DNA of 64,000 bases from UBA6168 sp964423205 (GTDB lineage: Bacteria; Bacteroidota; Bacteroidia; Chitinophagales; Saprospiraceae): assembly GCA_964423205.1 (NCBI GenBank), contig CAYRDX010000010.1:1-64000 (forward strand). Direction: 5' to 3'. This document shows, piece by piece, positions 1 through 10,370 of the stretch. The notes below the pieces were generated by a model that was given only the letters and a program-made list of their open reading frames with translations, searched no databases and was not told where the DNA came from. Made by a program: the position numbers and the translations under genes. How positions within the stretch are numbered: the stretch's first letter is position 1; the number at the start of each line of letters is the position of its first letter.

Positions 1-3000
1 CCCACCAATTTTTCCGTTTCTTCTGTAGTTACTGCCTTCGGCAAAATGGGCACTCTCACAATCTCCAGCCGTACGAGCCGGTTTTTCCATTCCTGTGTGG
101 CTGTGTTGATGAGGTCATTCAGGCCGGTATAACTCACGTTCAGACCCGACACATTGCGAAGCTCCATGCGTTGCAGCAGGAAGCTATTGCCGATTTGGTA
201 GGGCACGGACACCGGTACCTGGAAATTCACCAGCCCGGGGTACTCCGACAGGGGCAGTTCAAAACCGCCTTCTTCTTTGCCCTGGCTGTACTTTGTTAGC
301 TTAACTACATAATCATAGGCAATCTTACCATAACCGGGAATGCGTGCAGTATCAGGCGAAGATTTTGGAAAATATGCCTGCTCCCAACTCATTCCGTCCA
401 CAGATGACTTGAACTTGACAGTTGGCTTGGCGTAACCTGTATGCCAGTAACGTTGACGGTAGCCAGGGGCGTGGTAATCTAGCAGTTCCGTCACGATTTT
501 ATCCGGAACTTTGCCGGTGCTGAAGTAAACACTGTCCTCTTCCACAACGGGCTTGCCCGCAGGGGTTTTCAGGTCCGTCCATTTGCCGTTGATTTTTTCC
601 TCCCACTTCAGTTTGTATTTGAACAAATATGAGGTGTTCGGACTCAGGAACTGTGCAGGCTCCATCGTGGCGGTTTCCATGTCAACGATAGCGGAACAGC
701 TGATTTTCTGGCCGTCTTTCCAGAGATTATGTCCTTCGGTTGAATGGAAGTTAGCGCGGAAGAAACGCATGCGCCTGTTGCCGTTGATGTCTTCATCCTC
801 CAATGCCATTTCCTTCCCAACATCAAGGTTAAAAGCAAGTTTTGGTTTGACAAAAATGGGGACATTCTTTGCATCGGTTTCCGGGTATCTGTCTCCCACG
901 ATTTTGAGGTCTGCAACGAGATTGTTCTGATTGGCATTCAGGAATTCGAGGCATTCCCGGTCTTTTTGCGATACCACCTCGAAGTTCATGTTGAACTTAC
1001 CCTTCACCATGCCACCTAACACGCTGAACCTCCCCGATAGCCGTCCCTGGAACACTGAAGGGTTTGGAAATTGCCCCTTCAATTGCATACCCAGAAAAGC
1101 TTCCAAAATATTCACCCTGCCATCGGTAAAACCAAGGTCGTACTCCATTCCCACTGCTGCTAAGGCATAAGCATAAACCTGACCCTTCACCCGCCAGCCG
1201 TTGAAGCCGAGGGTACGGGGCGGAATGCCACATTGCATCGTTGTGTTGCCAATTCCGAGGTCGAAGCCGAAGCCGCCACGTAATGTTGCGAAGAAAATTC
1301 CCAAGGTCTTGCTGACCTGCATTTCCATTCCCATGCCGAGGCATAGGCCGTTTTCGGGATCCAGGCCCTTGCGCTCAAGCCTGCCACCTTCTGGCCAGCC
1401 TTCCACCATCTGACTTATGTCAGGTACGGGATCGAGGTCGGTGCCGATCTGCAGATATTGCCCCACCTTGTAGGTAGTACCAAACACGAAAAGCTCAGCT
1501 CCGATTGGCCTTCCCGGTTTACCTGCCTTAAAGTAGCGCTTGCCGCTCGATTTAAACTGAATGAGCATTGCTCCTCGGGCATTGGCAGGGTCTATGTTCA
1601 GCTTGAGCAAGCCGCCCTTCATCTCATAGTCGGCGGAAAGGTTGGCGGCGGCGCTGAGCTGGCCATTGGCAATGTCCAGCTCTATTTCCGCGGATGCCTT
1701 GATGGGTGCTGCCGTCCGGTCAGCCATGTTATCGGCGAAGATGTAGGCATTGCCGTTTGCGAAAACCTTTTTGAAAGAAAACTTACCAGCCGTATTGAAA
1801 CCGACTTCTATACCGATGGCTATGTCAAAGAGCATCTGTTTTGGTGATACCCAATTGAAAATGCCCTTAAAGTAGCCGCCATAACTTTGGTATTTCGGTT
1901 TGTACTCAAAGCCGCTTAGGCTTCTGCCTGGCTTCATCAGTTCATCGTCGATGGCCTTAAACATACCATCGGTGCTGGTTTCGATGAGATCTTCGTCTTC
2001 ATCCTCTGCCTCACCAGGGGCTTCGTAATTGGCCGGAGACTGTTTTTCCATGTTGACGTAAATGCCGCCACCCGCTCCAACGAGGAAAATACCGTAGTTC
2101 AAATGGCGGCCAGGTGCCGGCAGCCCTGCTTCGAGGTCGGCGAAGAAGTAGCTGTACTTTTTACCACCATTTTCGGTGGGACGGGTTACGACGCCGAACT
2201 GCGTCATGGCTTTGGCCTGGAAGCGGTAGGAGCCGTCCGGGGTTTTTCCAAAGCGAAAGTCGCAGTAGGCTTTGAAGCCCTCACCGAATTCTTCTTCAGA
2301 TGGTGTTTCTGCCTTCAGGAATTGCAGCGCGCCTGCTAATTCCACAGGGCCGAAGGAACCGGCCACGGCTATTTGCTGTAAACCCACGCGGTCGGGCAGC
2401 ACACCCTTTCCTTTGGTGATTTTGCTGTAAAAACGTAGTACTGTCGTCGCAACGATGCCAGTGCTGTTCACCTTACTGGAGGAGCCGTCCTTTTCAATCT
2501 GGTTAACCAGCTTTTTGTTGACTTTCGTGCCTTCAGCCAGTTTTTCCTTTAGAAGGTTGACGGTGATGGCCAGTTCCATGAAGATTTCGCCCCGGTTGGT
2601 CACGCCAAAAGTGGGGCGGTCTATGGAAACGGGGAAGCCATTCATGCCACCGTTTTTGGCTAAATGCTCCCGAATTTCCTTGCGCTTTTCCGCCTGATCC
2701 TCGTTGCGTTCTTTCTCGTTTTTGGGGTCGTCCTTGTCACCGAGCAAGCCTTCAAGGCCAAAGCCCCACTCACCCAGACTGAGGTATTTTAGTCCGATAG
2801 AGGGATCTTTGATTTCAACTACTTCGGGATCATCTGGTGCAGCATCTTCTTCAGGCGCCTTATTAACACTGAAACCTTCGAAAGCCAGTCCCGGCAGGCC
2901 AAAATCAATGCCCCACGAGGTGGCATCTTCACTGCCCCCTTCCAGTTCTCCAGCCAGTTTTTTGGTGAAAAACACCATAGCCTTACCGTTCATTTCAGCG

Positions 3001-6000
3001 ACAGGGAGGAAACTGCCCTTTTCGCTTTTGTCCTCAAATTGCCAGGCGAAGGACAGTTTGGAATCATCGTTAAGGATAAGCACCATACCCGGCAACCAGC
3101 TTGCCTGAAACTCGTTGTTTTTACCCAACTTAAAATCAGCTACCGGACGAATGATCTCGACTTTTTCCTCATCTTTTAAGGTAGCTTCGCCTTTTACCCA
3201 GGACAAGGCTCCGGAAAAGGACATCAATTCAGGCTTGTCCTTGTAGTTTTCTTTAAAAACAGGGCAGTGTATGCGTCCGCTGATGGAGCAGGCTTTTCCT
3301 CCTTTGTCCTTTGCGGAAGCATCTGTGAAATTGATGGAAAGGGTGTCAATGGCGTACTTCCAGCCGCCCAGTTTTTGTCCATCCTCGTATTTTATGACGC
3401 CGCCGTTTTGTTCAAACTTGCCGACCATGCCCTTTTTACCCTTTTCCTTGTCATCTGGGAAGAAGTAAAAATTTCCTGCATCCACCCGCAGCGGGTCACC
3501 CGTAGAGTCGATGCCCTCGATAGCGATTTCTATTTCTTCAAAATAGAGCCCCTGGAAACCATCTGGCGCTTCAGTCATGTGCAGAAGGTCATTTTCGCTG
3601 GGGCTAAAGTCAAAGTAGGCGTCAATTTTTCGCTCAGCGGTGAACACCAGCCCTTCCTCGCCGTCCACAACGAATTGTAATGGTTTGCCTTCTGCCGTTT
3701 TATCTTTGATGGCAGCGATGAACTCGCCGAGCTTTTTCTTGTGGTTGTGAATAATGAAACCGATAGTGAGTTTTTTCAGGGCATCTTCGTACTTGTTGGT
3801 GCTGAGGTCACGGACTTTCAACCGCCCGCTCTCAAAGGGTACGGCGTATTCACCCTGTACATTGAATGTATTGAAGCCATCAGCGCAGGTCATGAAAGCG
3901 TAGCTGTGATAATCTTCTGAGACTGCGCCGGCAGATTCAGGTTGGCTGGCTTTAAGGGTCAATGTTTTGTTGCCAGCCTTACTGTTGAAGACACCAGGAG
4001 AATTTAGCAACACGTCCTTGTCGAGGTAGAGGTAAAAGTCCTTGCCAGAGACAGAAGTAGGCCCGACCTCCACATCCTTTTTCACAAACACAGCATCGGT
4101 CTGTGCGTCAATTTTTGCAACCAAAGTGAAATCAAATAGGGCTTTTGCTGCAGATTTTACATCGTTGCTGCCCACTAAACGGATACCGGTTATGAGGAGC
4201 CTGGTGTCCTCCGGGAAACCACTTTGTTCGAACCCCATCATACTAAGGCTGTCTGTCACGTCGAGTGGCAGTTTCCACACACCATTTTCTGAGGCAGGCA
4301 AATGGTTCAGCAGATGGTTATATGTGAAATTTGTACCTTCCCTTGTGAAGCCTGTATGCGTTAATGCCGCAAACTCGTTACCGCTTTTTGTGCAGGCTAT
4401 CTTCAGGCCGCCGTTCATTTTATCGAAGAACGGAATAACGATTTTGCCGTTGTCCAATACAGGGAAGCCAGCTACCATGTTTTTATGCAATTCAGCAATG
4501 GTTGCCTCCTTGAAAGCATTGTGCAATCCCACCTGGTTGGTAGCCAGGTCCAGTGTATTGCCTCCGGCCAGGCTTCTAACTGTCGGTATTTTTTGTGGTG
4601 CAAAATTGTGTTCATACACCCTGTCCAAAATCAACTCAATGTCACCGGGGTTCACTTCGTAATATGGCACGTATGCGTGGCAGTCGCATTCCACCTCATC
4701 GGTTTTCACTTCAATCCTGTCGAATTGATAAACTCCGGTTTGCGGGTTCATTTTTGCAATAAAGCTGAACTGCACGAGGTTGGTTCCCTTTCGTACCACT
4801 ACTTCAAAACCCAGCTCCTCGCTGCCCTGGCCGTTGTCTTCTAAGTATTTAATTCGGATATCAGCAACCTGTGCCTTCACGCCGCCAATGGAGAGCCCAT
4901 CAGCATCAAATTCGTAATTATCCAGTTTGTATCGCACGTCCGGCAATTGGGTTGGGTCAATCACAAAGTGCCCCAGCTTCAAATCATTTAGCAGAAAGCC
5001 CGGGGCGGTATTGAGTGAGTAGCCAAAAATCTGTTTAAGGCGGTTTTTAATGATTCCCTTATTGCCAACAAGGGCATTTTCGAATTGCTTTGAGGAGAAT
5101 TCCATCGAAAACACACCGCTCAGGTCGGCACTTGGCAAGAACTTTTGCCCCTGTGGGCCAAAATCCTTTAGCACAGCGTTCACCCTTGCGCCAGGAGCAA
5201 TGTTGAGTCTTCCGTTCCAAAGGCTCATGCCTCGCTCGCCGGTCTGCGGCGAAATGGCTATACGAGTATTTTCACTGTTGATTTTCAATTCTCCGGAATA
5301 AAGGAATGGCTCGTCCAGGACCGGCACCTGCAGTTGCCCTACCATGCGAACAGATTTCTCGGTGCCATTTGCAATATTCAGTGTAATGCTGTCCACCGAA
5401 TAGCGCCAGCCACCGATTCGTCCTTGATTCAGCGAGACTACATTGGATTTGGCGAAAAAGCCATGGCCACCCTCTGCATCCAGCGCAAAGTCGCCTGCCT
5501 CGAGCGTGATTTTTCTTCCGTTCCCTGTGAAATCATACTCTTCAGGGAGCGTGACGGCCACCTCGCCAAGATAGAGCCCCTGCCATTCCACCTGGTCAAT
5601 TTGAGGCTGAGCAACAACGGCTTTGCTGCCCCCGACTTTTTGCCATTCACTGAGGTCGAGGGTGCCATTTTTCATGGAAAACTGGAATCCGGGCATTTTC
5701 GGCAAAGTAAAGTCTGCCATTTTCCTTATGCCTCCGAAATAGTCGAAAGGGTCTGTTTTGCTGCTGGACAGGCGAAAACGGGCGGGGCCACCTGCCAAAC
5801 TTCTCAGCAGCGTGGAGTCTATTGTAAACTCATTATCCAGAAAAAGAGACTTAAAACCGGTGCAATCGAGGTTCATGCCAGTTTTGTCCGTTTCACCACC
5901 TGCACCGGTATAAAAAATGCCTGCAAAAACACCAGCCACGTCGCCACCCTGGGAAACCGGAAGTCGTGCACCATTCTTTACACCATAAGGTGTGATGGGG

Positions 6001-7466
6001 ATTTCCATGGGCCCAAAACCGTTAAGGGTGCCATCGTCGTTGACCTCGTATGCTGTACAGGTCATGTAGGCATTGCGGGGTGTGAATCGCAGTTCGTTGA
6101 CCGTAACCATGTAAGGCCCCTTTTCGCTTTTTATACCTACCGGTAAGCTCAGGGGACTACCATTTACATCCAATTGGTCAATTAGATTATTTGTGTAGCG
6201 ACCGTTCTCGAACTCATATAGCAGCATAGGGAAGAATCCTTCTCCCGGGTATCCACCTTCCTTGAATTCATAGTATAGTGGAATGTCGTTCCCTGCTTCA
6301 ATATTGCTGACTTCATAACAGCGGTTCGTATTGGGTTTTACTTTCATATCCCTGAAACTCACCAACACCGCTGCATTCAGCATGGGTATTTTAATGAAGC
6401 CCTGGCCAGTATACCCACTGCCACGTCTGGTTGCTCTTCTTACAATCAAATCGAACCAACCCACTTTTATGGTATCTCCGGCTTGTACTGCTTCAGAGCT
6501 GTAATCCTTTGTAAATATCGGCCCGAAATCCGTGTCAAAAATCTCACAGCCCTGTGGGCAAACCCTCGCTTCTTCCAATTCTTCCGCCGCCTGACTGCTT
6601 ATGAAAGCAGGAAAACCATCCCTATATACAAAAGTGCATATCTGGCTGTAGCCTTCATTTTTAAAAAAATGCCCTGGCTTTAGTTTGTTGTGGGCCTGCA
6701 CCCGCCAGGCATAGGTTTGACCGGACTGCAATATCGGATCGGTTGGCCCGTAAATGATGGAAGGCGACATAGATGTGCGCTCCATGATTTTGAGGCTGAA
6801 ATCAAAACCATCGTTGGGGTCGACGCCGGGTTGGATTTGTACCAATTGAAACAAGTATTCAACGGGGGCTGGACTGTTACCTGAGCCTAAATGCTGTGGC
6901 GTCCATGAAAAGGTATGATTTTGAAAACTGGACTGAGTGATATTGGAGCCGCAGGCCGGTAATTGTAAAACAGGTGGGTCGTTTAGGAAAAATCTACCCG
7001 TTACACAGGCTTTTCGTGAAATAGGTACATTGCGTTCCAGGTCAATGACTTCCACGCAAATCCGGTTCAATCCCTCAGGTATGTTTACACTGCCAAATCC
7101 TTGTCCGGATACTCCGATGAGTGCCTCCGGCTGCAGGTAGGGTTGAAGCACAAAGCCATTGATTATTACGGGTTGCTGCATGTTCAGCCGCAGGAGAGGA
7201 ACTGAATAATTGGGGTCGGTGGTATAAATCGTTCTTCCATTGTTTTCGATGTAGAGCTTCAGGCGTGTGTCCCTGTAGAGTTCAACCGGGTCGAGAAGGG
7301 TGGCAGTAAACGAGATGTCTTGTGCCCTTTTTGTACTGTAAACGCTGAGGTCGAGCGAGTGGGGTGGTATGAGCAGCCCTGTGACTGAAACAGGGTACAC
7401 CTTCTGGGCATTCAGCGAGTTGGCCAGAAGCAGTATGGTCACAAAAGTTAGTAATCGATTGCTCAT
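1..7466 (-). CDS. Giant secreted/surface protein with TANFOR-like N-terminus (3' end beyond the window)
   Basis: One uninterrupted reading frame runs from an ATG at 7466 to the window edge (about 2488 codons seen; C-terminus missing). It starts with a signal peptide (MSNRLLTFVTILLLANSLNA-Q). Residues about 22-290 resemble the N-terminal module of large Bacteroidota TANFOR-type proteins: a beta-rich segment, then NDPPVLQLPACGS, FSWTPQHL and SGQTYAWRVQA, as in fibronectin-like repeats. Two modules of about 320 residues are related (nt about 5095-6080 and 2960-3910); both carry MTC, a QGLY segment, GGW-Y--D and FLP-A motifs. The part nearest the window start is glycine- and aromatic-rich and may be barrel-like. 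Function unknown; a role at the cell surface is inferred from the signal peptide and architecture. The many plus-strand reading frames over it are shadows. The beta-barrel gene 8266-10104 lies upstream on the same strand. Confidence 0.85.
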   Translation of the reverse strand, partial: MSNRLLTFVTILLLANSLNAQKVYPVSVTGLLIPPHSLDLSVYSTKRAQDISFTATLLDPVELYRDTRLKLYIENNGRTIYTTDPNYSVPLLRLNMQQPVIINGFVLQPYLQPEALIGVSGQGFGSVNIPEGLNRICVEVIDLERNVPISRKACVTGRFFLNDPPVLQLPACGSNITQSSFQNHTFSWTPQHLGSGNSPAPVEYLFQLVQIQPGVDPNDGFDFSLKIMERTSMSPSIIYGPTDPILQSGQTYAWRVQAHNKLKPGHFFKNEGYSQICTFVYRDGFPAFISSQAAEELEEARVCPQGCEIFDTDFGPIFTKDYSSEAVQAGDTIKVGWFDLIVRRATRRGSGYTGQGFIKIPMLNAAVLVSFRDMKVKPNTNRCYEVSNIEAGNDIPLYYEFKEGGYPGEGFFPMLLYEFENGRYTNNLIDQLDVNGSPLSLPVGIKSEKGPYMVTVNELRFTPRNAYMTCTAYEVNDDGTLNGFGPMEIPITPYGVKNGARLPVSQGGDVAGVFAGIFYTGAGGETDKTGMNLDCTGFKSLFLDNEFTIDSTLLRSLAGGPARFRLSSSKTDPFDYFGGIRKMADFTLPKMPGFQFSMKNGTLDLSEWQKVGGSKAVVAQPQIDQVEWQGLYLGEVAVTLPEEYDFTGNGRKITLEAGDFALDAEGGHGFFAKSNVVSLNQGRIGGWRYSVDSITLNIANGTEKSVRMVGQLQVPVLDEPFLYSGELKINSENTRIAISPQTGERGMSLWNGRLNIAPGARVNAVLKDFGPQGQKFLPSADLSGVFSMEFSSKQFENALVGNKGIIKNRLKQIFGYSLNTAPGFLLNDLKLGHFVIDPTQLPDVRYKLDNYEFDADGLSIGGVKAQVADIRIKYLEDNGQGSEELGFEVVVRKGTNLVQFSFIAKMNPQTGVYQFDRIEVKTDEVECDCHAYVPYYEVNPGDIELILDRVYEHNFAPQKIPTVRSLAGGNTLDLATNQVGLHNAFKEATIAELHKNMVAGFPVLDNGKIVIPFFDKMNGGLKIACTKSGNEFAALTHTGFTREGTNFTYNHLLNHLPASENGVWKLPLDVTDSLSMMGFEQSGFPEDTRLLITGIRLVGSNDVKSAAKALFDFTLVAKIDAQTDAVFVKKDVEVGPTSVSGKDFYLYLDKDVLLNSPGVFNSKAGNKTLTLKASQPESAGAVSEDYHSYAFMTCADGFNTFNVQGEYAVPFESGRLKVRDLSTNKYEDALKKLTIGFIIHNHKKKLGEFIAAIKDKTAEGKPLQFVVDGEEGLVFTAERKIDAYFDFSPSENDLLHMTEAPDGFQGLYFEEIEIAIEGIDSTGDPLRVDAGNFYFFPDDKEKGKKGMVGKFEQNGGVIKYEDGQKLGGWKYAIDTLSINFTDASAKDKGGKACSISGRIHCPVFKENYKDKPELMSFSGALSWVKGEATLKDEEKVEIIRPVADFKLGKNNEFQASWLPGMVLILNDDSKLSFAWQFEDKSEKGSFLPVAEMNGKAMVFFTKKLAGELEGGSEDATSWGIDFGLPGLAFEGFSVNKAPEEDAAPDDPEVVEIKDPSIGLKYLSLGEWGFGLEGLLGDKDDPKNEKERNEDQAEKRKEIREHLAKNGGMNGFPVSIDRPTFGVTNRGEIFMELAITVNLLKEKLAEGTKVNKKLVNQIEKDGSSSKVNSTGIVATTVLRFYSKITKGKGVLPDRVGLQQIAVAGSFGPVELAGALQFLKAETPSEEEFGEGFKAYCDFRFGKTPDGSYRFQAKAMTQFGVVTRPTENGGKKYSYFFADLEAGLPAPGRHLNYGIFLVGAGGGIYVNMEKQSPANYEAPGEAEDEDEDLIETSTDGMFKAIDDELMKPGRSLSGFEYKPKYQSYGGYFKGIFNWVSPKQMLFDIAIGIEVGFNTAGKFSFKKVFANGNAYIFADNMADRTAAPIKASAEIELDIANGQLSAAANLSADYEMKGGLLKLNIDPANARGAMLIQFKSSGKRYFKAGKPGRPIGAELFVFGTTYKVGQYLQIGTDLDPVPDISQMVEGWPEGGRLERKGLDPENGLCLGMGMEMQVSKTLGIFFATLRGGFGFDLGIGNTTMQCGIPPRTLGFNGWRVKGQVYAYALAAVGMEYDLGFTDGRVNILEAFLGMQLKGQFPNPSVFQGRLSGRFSVLGGMVKGKFNMNFEVVSQKDRECLEFLNANQNNLVADLKIVGDRYPETDAKNVPIFVKPKLAFNLDVGKEMALEDEDINGNRRMRFFRANFHSTEGHNLWKDGQKISCSAIVDMETATMEPAQFLSPNTSYLFKYKLKWEEKINGKWTDLKTPAGKPVVEEDSVYFSTGKVPDKIVTELLDYHAPGYRQRYWHTGYAKPTVKFKSSVDGMSWEQAYFPKSSPDTARIPGYGKIAYDYVVKLTKYSQGKEEGGFELPLSEYPGLVNFQVPVSVPYQIGNSFLLQRMELRNVSGLNVSYTGLNDLINTATQEWKNRLVRLEIVRVPILPKAVTTEETEKLV

Positions 7467-7550
7467 ATCGTATTCTTCAATGAAAGAATTCGTCAAGTTT
7501 TCAGTTTCTATTTTGGGGTTATGGGGTTATATTTGTCAAAAATTGTCGCA

Positions 7551-7841
7551 ATGCAAATCATCATAGAAGTCAAGAATCATCGTGTTTTTCAGCGCCTGCT
7601 CGAACTGCTTCGCGGCACCGATTGGTTTGGGGGTATCAGGGTTTGGAAAAAGTCAGATGAATATGCAGCTCAAGAAATCGTTTATGATTCCATACAGTCA
7701 AATCCTAAATCAAATCCTAAAGACATTTCCCATTTGGCAGGTTCCTGGAAGGATTGGGACGACAGGGAATTTGCGGATCTCCTGAGAATAACCTATGAAA
7801 CCAGGAGTGAGCTGTTCACTCCTCGGCAGATTAACCTATGA
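7551..7841 (+). CDS. Probable antitoxin of a VapC-type pair
   Basis: A 96-residue protein beginning MQIIIEVKNHRVFQRLLELL if the ATG at 7551 is used; an upstream ATG at 7521 would add ten residues but falls in a stretch without other support. It has no membrane segment. Its stop overlaps the start of the VapC-like toxin by ATGA, the usual coupling of antitoxin and toxin. I do not recognise a named DNA-binding fold; the antitoxin role is inferred from position, size and overlap. The pair points away from the giant gene and sits between it and the beta-barrel gene, like an inserted module. Confidence 0.6.
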   Translation: MQIIIEVKNHRVFQRLLELLRGTDWFGGIRVWKKSDEYAAQEIVYDSIQSNPKSNPKDISHLAGSWKDWDDREFADLLRITYETRSELFTPRQINL

Positions 7842-8239
7842 AAGAACCACTTCTTGACACCGATACCCTTACATACTTCCTCAAAGGCTATCCAAATGTT
7901 GTTAGCCAGGTAAATGGTTCTTTCAATAAGTACGGTTCTTTAAAAATCAGCGTAATCACATACTACGAGTTGCTCAATGGGCTGCTTTACAAAGACGCCA
8001 AAAAGCAGATGGCTAATTTTCTTGAACTAACGCAATCCAGTCAAATCCTACCCATTACCCTTGAAATTGCTCACCTTGCAGCAGAAATTCAATCAGAACT
8101 GAGGCAAAAAGGGCGGAACATTGGCCACTCAGATGTACTGATTGGTGCAACTGCCTTGCACCATAATCTGAAAGTTGTCACCAATAATCAAGCGCATTTT
8201 TCTCAGATTTCTAATCTTGAAATGGAGAATTGGGTATAA
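7838..8239 (+). CDS. vapC: PIN-domain toxin, VapC family
   Basis: A 133-residue protein of typical PIN-domain length. The acidic residues of the family are visible: D7 and D9 in LLDTDTL, E44 in YYELLNG, D99 in HSDVLIGATA, then a TNN segment at 115-117 where the last metal-site residue normally lies. VapC proteins are Mg-dependent endoribonucleases that cut tRNA or rRNA and are held inactive by the partner protein. The start overlaps the antitoxin stop by four bases (ATGA). Its stop is 26 bp from the 3' end of the convergent beta-barrel gene. Confidence 0.85.
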   Translation: MKEPLLDTDTLTYFLKGYPNVVSQVNGSFNKYGSLKISVITYYELLNGLLYKDAKKQMANFLELTQSSQILPITLEIAHLAAEIQSELRQKGRNIGHSDVLIGATALHHNLKVVTNNQAHFSQISNLEMENWV

Positions 8240-8265
8240 GACACAAGCAGCTTTCTGCCTGCACT

Positions 8266-10104
8266 TTATTGTATATCTGAACCTCCCTTCGGTTTTTTCA
8301 TAAACCTGAACTGATAACCCACTGTGCCCACTATCTCTCCAAAACGGGTGGTATTAGTGGCACTCTCCGTTCTCGTATTGAGATAATACCAGTTCATGTT
8401 AAGTGCGTGGGCATCACTCAGGTTCCAGTTGACATTCGCCCCGAGGCTGATGTTGCCGGTGTTACTGGCACTGCCCGTTTTTATGGTGAAATGGTTTATG
8501 TCAATTCCCGTTGTCAGTTTCCCTTCCAACAAGCTTTGGGTTATGCCGAAGCCAAGGCCGTACTGTTTCATGAGTTGTGTAGAAAGCCGGTTCTGGTTAT
8601 AGCTCAACCTGGCCTGAAAGCCAATTCCCCATTCACTGTTGTTCAGGGAGTACAAAAAATTGCCCACATACATTTTTGAGAAAGTGCTGGTGAGTGGGTC
8701 CTCTACATCGTCGGTGACAAGCTGGGAGTTTGCAGTGAGGTTAAAGACATGTGTAAATTTCGAACTGTCCTGGATGGTGTAAGTGACATTGAATCCTGCG
8801 TCCTGGGTCACGATGATCACGTTAAGGCTGTCATCAGTTGGGTCAAGTAAATAAGCCACATTGGATGAGTTGTTGGTGTAATTGGCGCTTAGGCTCAATG
8901 GACCTGTACTGAACGCTGCGTCTCCGCCTCCCACCAGGCGGGTAAGCCGGTTGGGTTTGGAGCCATCGAGGTTATTGCGCTGAATACCGCCGTTAGCATT
9001 TAGGGAAAGGGCTTGATTAAACAAGCCCGTACTCAGGTTTAATGTCCATTCTTCAATGTCGCTGTTGAAATAATAAGCACTGAGGGTTTTATAACCAGGG
9101 TCAATGCGCCGGTATTTCAAGCCGAGGCTGTAGGCACCGGTCTGATAGTCAAAATTGGCTTCGGCTGCCGTTTTATATTCTGTTGTCTGTCGACCTTCAA
9201 AAAGGAAACCGGGATGAGGAAATTGATTCGGAGCCCTGGCATCACTTGCGTTCGGCGAAAGGGCACTGGCTCCGATATCGGCTTTTAGCCTAAATTTTTT
9301 GAAAAACAGTTTTTGAAAAACCAATCCGAGTGCTTCATTATTCTCGGGATTTACCTTCCGGGACAAGGTGTCGGGAATGACAATCGAGTTGCGCAGGTCC
9401 TCTGCCTGGAAAAGTATGAGGTCAACAAAATCCTCCTGATTTCCGTAGCCCACTTTTACGCCAAATCCTTTTCGTTGAAATTTGGGAATGTTCGGAGTGG
9501 TGCGTGAGAGGTCAACGGGTTCTGCTTTTGCCAATTGTCCGTACATGGCACCGACACGCAAGTTGCCGGGTGTGAGTTCTGTACCGGCTCCAAGAAAAAC
9601 GAGGTTGGACATGGTGAATTGGGAAAAATTCATGCTGCGGTGGCCGAAGTGCATTCTTATCCATTTGTAGCGCGGGCTGACTCCGAAGCGCACAAACTTT
9701 TGTTTTTGGGCTTCAATGCTGGATTTTGCACTTTTCAGAAAGGAGTTATACAAATCCCTGGGATGGGGGTAAGAGTGTTCCGTGCTTTTGGATGAAACCA
9801 TAAGGGAAAAAGGCAGGTTCACTTTGTAAATTCTGGCGTTGAAATTGGCACTCAGGTTCAAAAGGAAGGGATCCTGGCGGCTATCGGTTCCAATAGGATT
9901 GTAGGAACGCAGATTCACGTTAAGTCCGCCGCTGTAGTCGAGAGGAGTGCCGAAATCAGTAAAGCCCTTAAACAGGCCTTTAAAATAGGTTGTGAAAAAG
10001 CCCTTTTTTGTCACTTCATCCAGGTTCTCAAAATCTGAAACCTGCTGTCCGTAAAGTCTGGCAGCAATAAGTAAACAAAATGCTATGGAATATGCTTTCC
10101 GCAT
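8266..10104 (-). CDS. Putative outer-membrane beta-barrel protein
   Basis: 612 residues with an N-terminal signal peptide (MRKAYSIAFCLLIAARLYGQ). The rest is rich in alternating aromatic and polar residues typical of amphipathic barrel strands, for example YSLGLKYRRIDPGYK and LSLSANYTNNSSNVAYLL, and it ends with YLNTRTESATNTTRFGEIVG and GYQFRFMK near the C-terminus. No plug or SusD-type partner is seen. The start is one base after the stop of the small membrane protein upstream, so the two are probably translated together. The giant surface protein follows downstream on the same strand, separated by the toxin-antitoxin pair. Family not recognised; a porin, channel or surface-anchoring role is only inferred. 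Confidence 0.7.
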   Translation of the reverse strand: MRKAYSIAFCLLIAARLYGQQVSDFENLDEVTKKGFFTTYFKGLFKGFTDFGTPLDYSGGLNVNLRSYNPIGTDSRQDPFLLNLSANFNARIYKVNLPFSLMVSSKSTEHSYPHPRDLYNSFLKSAKSSIEAQKQKFVRFGVSPRYKWIRMHFGHRSMNFSQFTMSNLVFLGAGTELTPGNLRVGAMYGQLAKAEPVDLSRTTPNIPKFQRKGFGVKVGYGNQEDFVDLILFQAEDLRNSIVIPDTLSRKVNPENNEALGLVFQKLFFKKFRLKADIGASALSPNASDARAPNQFPHPGFLFEGRQTTEYKTAAEANFDYQTGAYSLGLKYRRIDPGYKTLSAYYFNSDIEEWTLNLSTGLFNQALSLNANGGIQRNNLDGSKPNRLTRLVGGGDAAFSTGPLSLSANYTNNSSNVAYLLDPTDDSLNVIIVTQDAGFNVTYTIQDSSKFTHVFNLTANSQLVTDDVEDPLTSTFSKMYVGNFLYSLNNSEWGIGFQARLSYNQNRLSTQLMKQYGLGFGITQSLLEGKLTTGIDINHFTIKTGSASNTGNISLGANVNWNLSDAHALNMNWYYLNTRTESATNTTRFGEIVGTVGYQFRFMKKPKGGSDIQ

Positions 10105-10105
10105 G

Positions 10106-10333
10106 TTACTTAATCATTTCCAGTCGCCTGTCCAGTTCCTGATTCCTGTATTCGAAATAGCGATGAATACCGTATGCCAATATGCTGATGACTATTGTCC
10201 AAAAAATCCAATAGCGCAATGCAGGGTGCTTGGACTTATTTTTTTGCTGTGAATTATGTTGTTGTGTAACCACTTTCGTTTTATTCGACCGCACAAAAAA
10301 GGGGGAAGAGAGGGCATGAATGCAAAAAATCAC
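10106..10333 (-). CDS. Small single-pass membrane protein, function unknown
   Basis: 75 residues: a basic, glutamine-rich N-terminal part, one clear membrane helix (YWIFWTIVISILAYGIHRYF) and a short charged tail ending EMIK. The stop codon lies one base before the start of the beta-barrel gene, which supports a real, translationally coupled gene. The exact start is uncertain because the first 20 residues are weakly constrained. No family recognised. Confidence 0.5.
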   Translation of the reverse strand: MIFCIHALSSPFFVRSNKTKVVTQQHNSQQKNKSKHPALRYWIFWTIVISILAYGIHRYFEYRNQELDRRLEMIK

Positions 10334-10370
10334 GGTGACAAAAGGGTGACAACGTGTGTTGACAAGTATG

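Noticed and set aside
553..6146. Several plus-strand reading frames of 65-270 residues (for example 4042-4662 and 5334-6146)
   Set aside because: They lie antisense to the single uninterrupted minus-strand frame of the giant protein, which has a signal peptide and conserved motifs; none shows domain features.
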